Shown: positions 6,356 through 9,982 of the stretch, piece after piece
Position numbering within the stretch: position 1 is the stretch's first letter
Layout of the letters: each line of letters starts with the position of its first letter
Source of the DNA: Thermoflexibacter sp.
Lineage (GTDB): Bacteria; Bacteroidota; Bacteroidia; Cytophagales; Thermoflexibacteraceae
Length of the DNA stretch: 9,982 bases
Direction of reading: 5' to 3'
Assembly: GCA_025455345.1 (NCBI GenBank)
Contig: JALOMS010000123.1
Location: 1 to 9,982 of the forward strand
Notes under the pieces: generated by a model
Seen by the model: only the letters and a program-made list of their open reading frames with translations
What the model was told of the DNA's origin: nothing
The model's database searches: none
Made by a program: the position numbers and the translations under genes

Positions 6356-6385
6356 TTTGATTGGACAATATGTTTTATAAATTTG
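6356..6385 (+). promoter_or_regulatory. complete Bacteroidetes-type promoter for the S9 peptidase gene
   Basis: TTTG at 6356-6359 and TAAATTTG at 6378-6385 are separated by 18 bases, matching the TTTG / TAnnTTTG consensus of the Bacteroidetes primary sigma factor. The predicted transcript starts near 6392. That excludes the in-frame TTG at 6361 as a start codon and supports the ATG at 6424. Confidence 0.7.
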
Positions 6386-6423
6386 GAAAATATAATCAAA
6401 CTCAAACCATTATCTTACAAAAA

Positions 6424-8376
6424 ATGATAAAAGCTAAACTTTTGATTTACTTCACCTTAATTTTGGTAAGTATAACTACTTGGAACTGCGGCGGCAAAGA
6501 AACGCAAAGCACTACGGCTACCCAAGAAGATGGGAAGCCCGTCAAAGAATATACGATTGCCCAATTTATGAATACGATTCGTATTAACGGCAGTGCTTTT
6601 TCGCCTGACGAATCCAAAATCTTGTATAATTCCAACCAATCGGGAATTTTTAATGCCTACGAGGTGAGCAAAGACGGTGGAAACGCTACGCAAATGACTG
6701 ATTCTAAGGACAATTCTATTTTTGCTATTTCTTACTTCCCACAAGACGAGCGCGTGCTTTTTGATTCCGACCAAGGTGGCAATGAAATTACCAATATTTT
6801 TGTGAAAAACTTAGATGGCAAGATTCAGAACCTCACGCCCGACACCACCGCCAAATCAGAATTTTTTGCTTGGAGTTTTGACAAAAAAAGTTTTTTCTAC
6901 ACCTCTAACAAGAGAGATAAACGCTTTTTTGACCTCTATGAAATGGATATTGCGAGTTTTAAACCGAAAATGGTCTATGAAAACAAAGAGGGGCTTTTCC
7001 CTGCGGTCATGTCTAACGACAAGAAATATTTGAGTTTGGTGAAACCTATCACGACCAACAATACCGATATGTACCTGTACGATATGCAAACCAAGCAGAC
7101 CAAACTGCTCACCCAACACGAAGGGGATATTTCTTTTAGTCCCCAAACTTTTGGCACTGATAGCAAAAAACTGTACTACACCACTGACGAGGGGAGCGAA
7201 TTTGCCTATCTCAAAAGCTACGACATCGCCACTGGACAAAGCGAAAAGGTGGAAGAAACCAATTGGGACATCAGTTATATGTACTTTTCCAGAAACGGGA
7301 AGTTTAGGGTCGTAGGCATTAACAACGACGCAAAAACAGAAATTAAAATTTATAATACTGCTGATAATCAGTTAGTTAAACTGCCTTCTTTGCCTAATGG
7401 AGAAATTACCTCCGTCAATATTTCTGATTCTGAAAAATTGATGACTTTCTATGTAAGTAGCTCTAAATCACCCAATAATCTCTATGTTTATAACTTTGAA
7501 ACAAGTGAATACAAGCAACTTACCAACTCCATGAACCCTGAAATCAACCCAGACGACTTGGTAGAAGGTGAGGTCATTCGCTTCAAGTCTTATGATGGCA
7601 TGGAAATTCCTTCCATTTTATATAAACCTAAAAACGTAAAACAAGGCGAAAAACTCCCTGCCATGCTTTGGATTCATGGAGGACCTGGGGGACAGACTCG
7701 CCTCAATTACAGTGCGACTATCCAATATTTAGTGAATCATGGCTACGTGATTTTGGCGGTAAATAACAGAGGCAGTTCAGGTTACGGAAAAACTTTCTTT
7801 GCCGCAGACGACAAAAAGCATGGCGATGCCGACCTAAAAGATTGTGTAGAATCTAAGAAGTTTTTGATAGGCACAGGCTACGTGGACGCTGAAAAAATTG
7901 GCATTATGGGTGGTAGCTACGGCGGTTACATGACGCTGGCAGGGCTGACTTTCACCCCTAACGAGTTCAAAGTAGGCGTAGATATTTTTGGCGTATCTAA
8001 TTGGTTAAGAACGCTGAAAGGGATTCCTTCATGGTGGGAGGCGCAACGCAAGGCACTCTACACCGAGTTGGGCGACCCCACCACTGCCGATTCCGTAGCT
8101 CTTTACAACAAATCTCCGCTTTTCCACGCCAGCAAGATTACTAAGCCACTTTTGGTGATTCAAGGGAAAAACGACCCAAGAGTAGTAAAACCCGAATCGG
8201 ACGAAATCGTAGAAGCGGTAAAAAAGAACAATGTGCCTGTGGAATACATTGTTTTTGAGGACGAAGGGCATGGTTTCTTGAAAAAAGAAAATGAAATCAA
8301 GGCTTATGAAGGCATTTTAAAATTCTTGGATAAGCACTTGAAACAAGCAAGCGAAGGGAAAATAGAAAAACAATAG
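6424..8376 (+). CDS. S9-family serine peptidase (prolyl oligopeptidase / dipeptidyl-peptidase IV-like), lipoprotein
   Basis: Exported peptidase of the prolyl-oligopeptidase clan that cleaves short peptides, probably for peptide scavenging. The frame stays open upstream to a TTG at 6361, but the ATG at 6424 gives a proper signal sequence (MIKAKLLIYFTLILVSITTWNC) and lies downstream of the promoter. The Cys ending that stretch, followed by GGKE, suggests a lipid-anchored protein, although the lipobox is atypical (TWNC). Residues about 30-370 contain TolB/WD-like propeller repeats such as SPDESKILYNSN and FSFDKKSFFYTSN-type strands. The C-terminal hydrolase has WIHGGPGG (His418), the nucleophile GGSYGG (Ser498), Asp584 in GKNDPRV and His616 in DEGHGF, a complete triad. 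The length, 650 residues, is normal. It is a single-gene transcript with a hairpin terminator directly after it. Exact specificity (dipeptidyl versus acylaminoacyl) is not decided by the sequence. Confidence 0.93.
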   Translation: MIKAKLLIYFTLILVSITTWNCGGKETQSTTATQEDGKPVKEYTIAQFMNTIRINGSAFSPDESKILYNSNQSGIFNAYEVSKDGGNATQMTDSKDNSIFAISYFPQDERVLFDSDQGGNEITNIFVKNLDGKIQNLTPDTTAKSEFFAWSFDKKSFFYTSNKRDKRFFDLYEMDIASFKPKMVYENKEGLFPAVMSNDKKYLSLVKPITTNNTDMYLYDMQTKQTKLLTQHEGDISFSPQTFGTDSKKLYYTTDEGSEFAYLKSYDIATGQSEKVEETNWDISYMYFSRNGKFRVVGINNDAKTEIKIYNTADNQLVKLPSLPNGEITSVNISDSEKLMTFYVSSSKSPNNLYVYNFETSEYKQLTNSMNPEINPDDLVEGEVIRFKSYDGMEIPSILYKPKNVKQGEKLPAMLWIHGGPGGQTRLNYSATIQYLVNHGYVILAVNNRGSSGYGKTFFAADDKKHGDADLKDCVESKKFLIGTGYVDAEKIGIMGGSYGGYMTLAGLTFTPNEFKVGVDIFGVSNWLRTLKGIPSWWEAQRKALYTELGDPTTADSVALYNKSPLFHASKITKPLLVIQGKNDPRVVKPESDEIVEAVKKNNVPVEYIVFEDEGHGFLKKENEIKAYEGILKFLDKHLKQASEGKIEKQ

Positions 8377-8396
8377 CAATACACTCCTATTAAACT

Positions 8397-8433
8397 AAAA
8401 ACGGTCAAATCAGCAAGATTTAACCGTTTTTTT
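8397..8433 (+). terminator. hairpin terminator of the S9 peptidase gene
   Basis: AAAAACGGTCAAATC (8397-8411) pairs with GATTTAACCGTTTTT (8417-8431) with one mismatch around a 5-base AGCAA loop. A continuous T run follows. It begins 20 bases past the stop codon. The following stretch to 8576 shows no gene. Confidence 0.85.
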
Positions 8434-8576
8434 ATTATTTCCTTTTCAAAAACCACGCATAACCGCAGTAAAAATTGATAAATTCGTTATAATTTAAGAC
8501 CACTCAAGTAGCAGAGAGCATCACACTATATAATATTGCTAATAGCAGTGCCTTTTTCATGGAAAACGTAGTTTTT
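8434..8576. other. intergenic stretch without recognised features
   Basis: Between the S9 terminator and the toxin stop I find no ORF of note, no promoter match, and only weak short palindromes such as CACT...AGTG on the minus strand near 8530-8560. No clear terminator for the toxin-antitoxin operon is visible. Confidence 0.4.
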
Positions 8577-8930
8577 TTAGTCGAGTTCAAAGACTATTTT
8601 CAGTGCTTCATCAATTTGTAAGAGGTAGTTTTTTTCTATTATTCCCCTAATTGCCACCAGTCTTTCTTTGTAGTCCACAGGGCGAGTTTGCAAACAATCA
8701 GCGACAGAAGGTTTAGAGAGTCCATTAAGTTCGGAAGGCTGTAAGGTTACATTGGTGCTGATGTGAGCTTTCCTTTCAGACCATTCTGTAATAGGCACTA
8801 CTTGAATAACAGGCAGTCTTTCATTGTAAACATCATTGGTTACTACGATACAAGGGCGCACCTTACCTGTTTCAGAGCCTTTGGTCGGGTCAAGATTAAG
8901 GTCTAATACCATGCCTCGTTTGATTTTCAT
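8577..8930 (-). CDS. MazF/PemK-family endoribonuclease toxin
   Basis: A type II toxin of the MazF/PemK fold, which cuts RNA at short sequence motifs and halts translation when its antitoxin decays. Its 117 residues are the usual length. Family features in order are the opening strand KRGMVLDLNLDPTKGSETGKVRPCIVV (4-30) with conserved Arg25-Pro26, the VVPIT strand with Thr48, and GLSKPSVADCLQTRPVDYKERL (70-91). Both candidate catalytic residues, Arg25 and Thr48, are present, so it looks intact. The ATG overlaps the antitoxin stop by four bases (ATGA), the normal coupling in toxin-antitoxin pairs. The cut site cannot be predicted. Confidence 0.92.
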   Translation of the reverse strand: MKIKRGMVLDLNLDPTKGSETGKVRPCIVVTNDVYNERLPVIQVVPITEWSERKAHISTNVTLQPSELNGLSKPSVADCLQTRPVDYKERLVAIRGIIEKNYLLQIDEALKIVFELD

Positions 8931-9157
8931 ATATTCATATCATTTAAAGCACTTTCTGTTAAAAACCTTAGCTCCTCATCTTCTTCATACATTTCTGCAT
9001 AAAGTTGTGCTGAAAAGGACAGTTCTTTGCGCCTTTGCAGTTCTTTTTCGAGTAGGTGAAAAGCATACAAAATCAAATCTACTTCACTATCAAAACCCAA
9101 TTCTTTGAATTGGTAAAGGATAGGTACTTTTTCTTTTGGAATGTCTAATGTAAGCAT
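8927..9157 (-). CDS. antitoxin partner of the MazF-type toxin
   Basis: A 76-residue protein encoded directly before the toxin in the same operon, the usual antitoxin-first order. The N-terminal strand MLTLDIP and the two following helices (about 8-20 and 24-42) could form a DNA-binding ribbon-helix-helix-like unit. The second half is highly charged and acidic (AEMYEEDEELRFLTESALNDMN) and would wrap the toxin and block its active site. I do not recognise it as classical MazE, and the identification rests mainly on position, size and charge. It probably represses its own promoter; an inverted repeat lies just upstream (9189-9213). Confidence 0.75.
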   Translation of the reverse strand: MLTLDIPKEKVPILYQFKELGFDSEVDLILYAFHLLEKELQRRKELSFSAQLYAEMYEEDEELRFLTESALNDMNI

Positions 9158-9173
9158 ACTTTTATTTTTTTAT

Positions 9174-9213
9174 CAAATCTAAGAAAAGACCAAGAGAAAA
9201 AGAAAAACTTGGT
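9174..9213 (-). promoter_or_regulatory. toxin-antitoxin promoter with candidate operator
   Basis: On the minus strand TAGATTTG (9181 down to 9174) is a perfect TAnnTTTG -7 element 16 bases before the antitoxin ATG. Upstream, ACCAAG (9189-9194) and CTTGGT (9208-9213) form a 6-bp inverted repeat with a 13-base spacer covering the -33 region, where no TTTG is seen. An autoregulatory operator bound by the antitoxin is the likely reading. Confidence 0.45.
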
Positions 9214-9263
9214 TTGCTTTTTTATAGGGTATCAGGTTTTTAGTTTTTCAGAGAGATTTTTCT

Positions 9264-9271
9264 TATTTTTG
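9264..9271 (+). promoter_or_regulatory. -7 promoter element for the 9293 gene
   Basis: TATTTTTG fully matches TAnnTTTG and ends 21 bases before the ATG at 9293. The -33 region is T-rich but lacks a clear TTTG. The gene and the toxin-antitoxin pair are thus driven divergently from one 135-base gap. Confidence 0.5.
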
Positions 9272-9292
9272 TGTTAAAATAAAACAACACAC

Positions 9293-9943
9293 ATGGCAAA
9301 GACTTTTGAAAAGTGGAAGATAGATGAGGTCATAGATACTTTTGGTATCAAACGAATTTATGATACCAACTACTTGCCTTTGGCAGAGTGGTTGGAGGCT
9401 AAGACAGTACTTACTGATTTTGAGAAATTACAGATAGAAAAGCTAAGAGTTGAGTTACAAATCAATGCCGAGTATTGGAATGAAGATGAGTTAAAATTCT
9501 TTTTTATTAGCCCTTTTCTCAATGAGGTCAATCTCAAAAGCCCTTATTACAAGATGTTTACACAACGCCCTATTTCTGGCGAAGTCAAAGGAATATTGAT
9601 GAACGGAATAGTAGATTTGGTCTTGGCAAAGGGCGAGGCAGCTCCCAAAAAGCCTTTTTTCTTCATCCACGAATATAAACAAGAACAAAAAGGAAACAAT
9701 GACCCGATTGCTCAATTAGTTACAGAAATGTTAGTAGCACAGGCACAAAATGACTCTGAAATGCCCTTATATGGGTGTTATGTGATGGGAAGGTTTTGGT
9801 TTTTTGTAGTTTTGCAAGGCAATGAGTACGCAGTGAGTGATGCTTACACCGCCACACAAGATGATATTTATCAGATTGTGAGTATTTTAAGAGCAGTGAA
9901 AGTGAAGATAGAGGAAAGTATTAAAAGAGAGCAAAACAAATAA
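9293..9943 (+). CDS. PD-(D/E)XK nuclease-like protein of unknown function
   Basis: A 216-residue cytoplasmic protein with no signal peptide or membrane helix. Starting with MAKTFEKWKIDEVIDTFGI, it resembles a type found in many paralogues in some Cytophagales genomes, as far as I remember. A PD-(D/E)XK-like core can be read: E65 and E67 in WNEDELKFF, D108 in NGIVDLVLA, E127-Y-K129 in FFFIHEYKQE, then a helix with Q141 and E145 (DPIAQLVTEML). This is the order of nuclease folds, with the metal-binding Asp and ExK on adjacent strands. The remainder, GCYVMGRFWFFVVLQGNEYAVS, looks like further core strands. Whether it cuts DNA is unknown. It is transcribed away from the MazF pair, and no partner follows in the 39 bases left. 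Confidence 0.75.
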   Translation: MAKTFEKWKIDEVIDTFGIKRIYDTNYLPLAEWLEAKTVLTDFEKLQIEKLRVELQINAEYWNEDELKFFFISPFLNEVNLKSPYYKMFTQRPISGEVKGILMNGIVDLVLAKGEAAPKKPFFFIHEYKQEQKGNNDPIAQLVTEMLVAQAQNDSEMPLYGCYVMGRFWFFVVLQGNEYAVSDAYTATQDDIYQIVSILRAVKVKIEESIKREQNK

Positions 9944-9982
9944 GCAAGGTTCAGATTTTTTCATACCCTAACTCCCATCACC

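Noticed and set aside
6361..6423. TTG start for the S9 peptidase
   Set aside because: It falls inside a complete promoter and would place 21 residues before the signal sequence; the ATG at 6424 is better.
6856..7239. Minus-strand ORF of 127 codons inside the S9 peptidase gene
   Set aside because: It is a shadow of the peptidase coding frame with no recognisable protein features or start context.

Overview
The window looks like a chromosomal stretch of a low-GC Bacteroidetes bacterium, probably a Cytophagales-like lineage. The signs are a FecR anti-sigma factor with the Bacteroidetes-type C-terminal domain, a Lacal_2735-type 60-residue protein, TAnnTTTG-type promoter elements, and starts without clear Shine-Dalgarno sequences. 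No phage, transposase, integrase, tRNA, rRNA or CRISPR is visible.

Layout: (1) 1-892 is the 3' part of a fecR-like gene. (2) 893-3261 is a restriction-modification-like cassette: a DNA methyltransferase that stops just before its AdoMet-binding motif I, an AT-rich gene for a putative BamHI-like (D...ExE) nuclease with winged-helix-like segments, and a gene resembling MjaI-type restriction endonucleases. (3) The last 43 bases of fecR (850-892) recur at 3262-3304 with one synonymous difference, so the cassette sits between direct repeats exactly at the 3' end of fecR. (4) 3318-4037 (minus) is a serine esterase/peptidase, originally convergent with fecR. (5) 4303-4746 (minus) is an Hsp20 chaperone, divergent from 5054-6046 (plus), a secreted or outer-membrane protein of unknown function; a 42-bp-period tandem repeat lies between them. 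(6) 6135-6317 (minus) is a Lacal_2735-like small protein. (7) 6424-8376 is a large S9-family peptidase lipoprotein with its own promoter and terminator. (8) 8577-9157 (minus) is a MazF-type toxin with its antitoxin. (9) 9293-9943 is a PD-(D/E)XK-nuclease-like protein transcribed away from the toxin-antitoxin pair.

The most interesting part is 850-3304. A compact restriction-modification unit appears to have entered the tail of fecR with a 43-bp duplication that kept the host reading frame intact and left a 14-residue-coding stub on the far side. The unit is then itself a mosaic: the methyltransferase is cut at motif I, and a much more AT-rich nuclease gene fills the place where its catalytic C-terminus should be, directly ahead of the MjaI-like gene. 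By eye I find no CTAG, the site reported for MjaI, anywhere in the window. GATC also appears to be absent, so the CTAG result may not be specific.

The remaining genes are mostly single-gene units separated by hairpin terminators. The end of the window (toxin-antitoxin plus nuclease-like protein) has a defence or accessory flavour.
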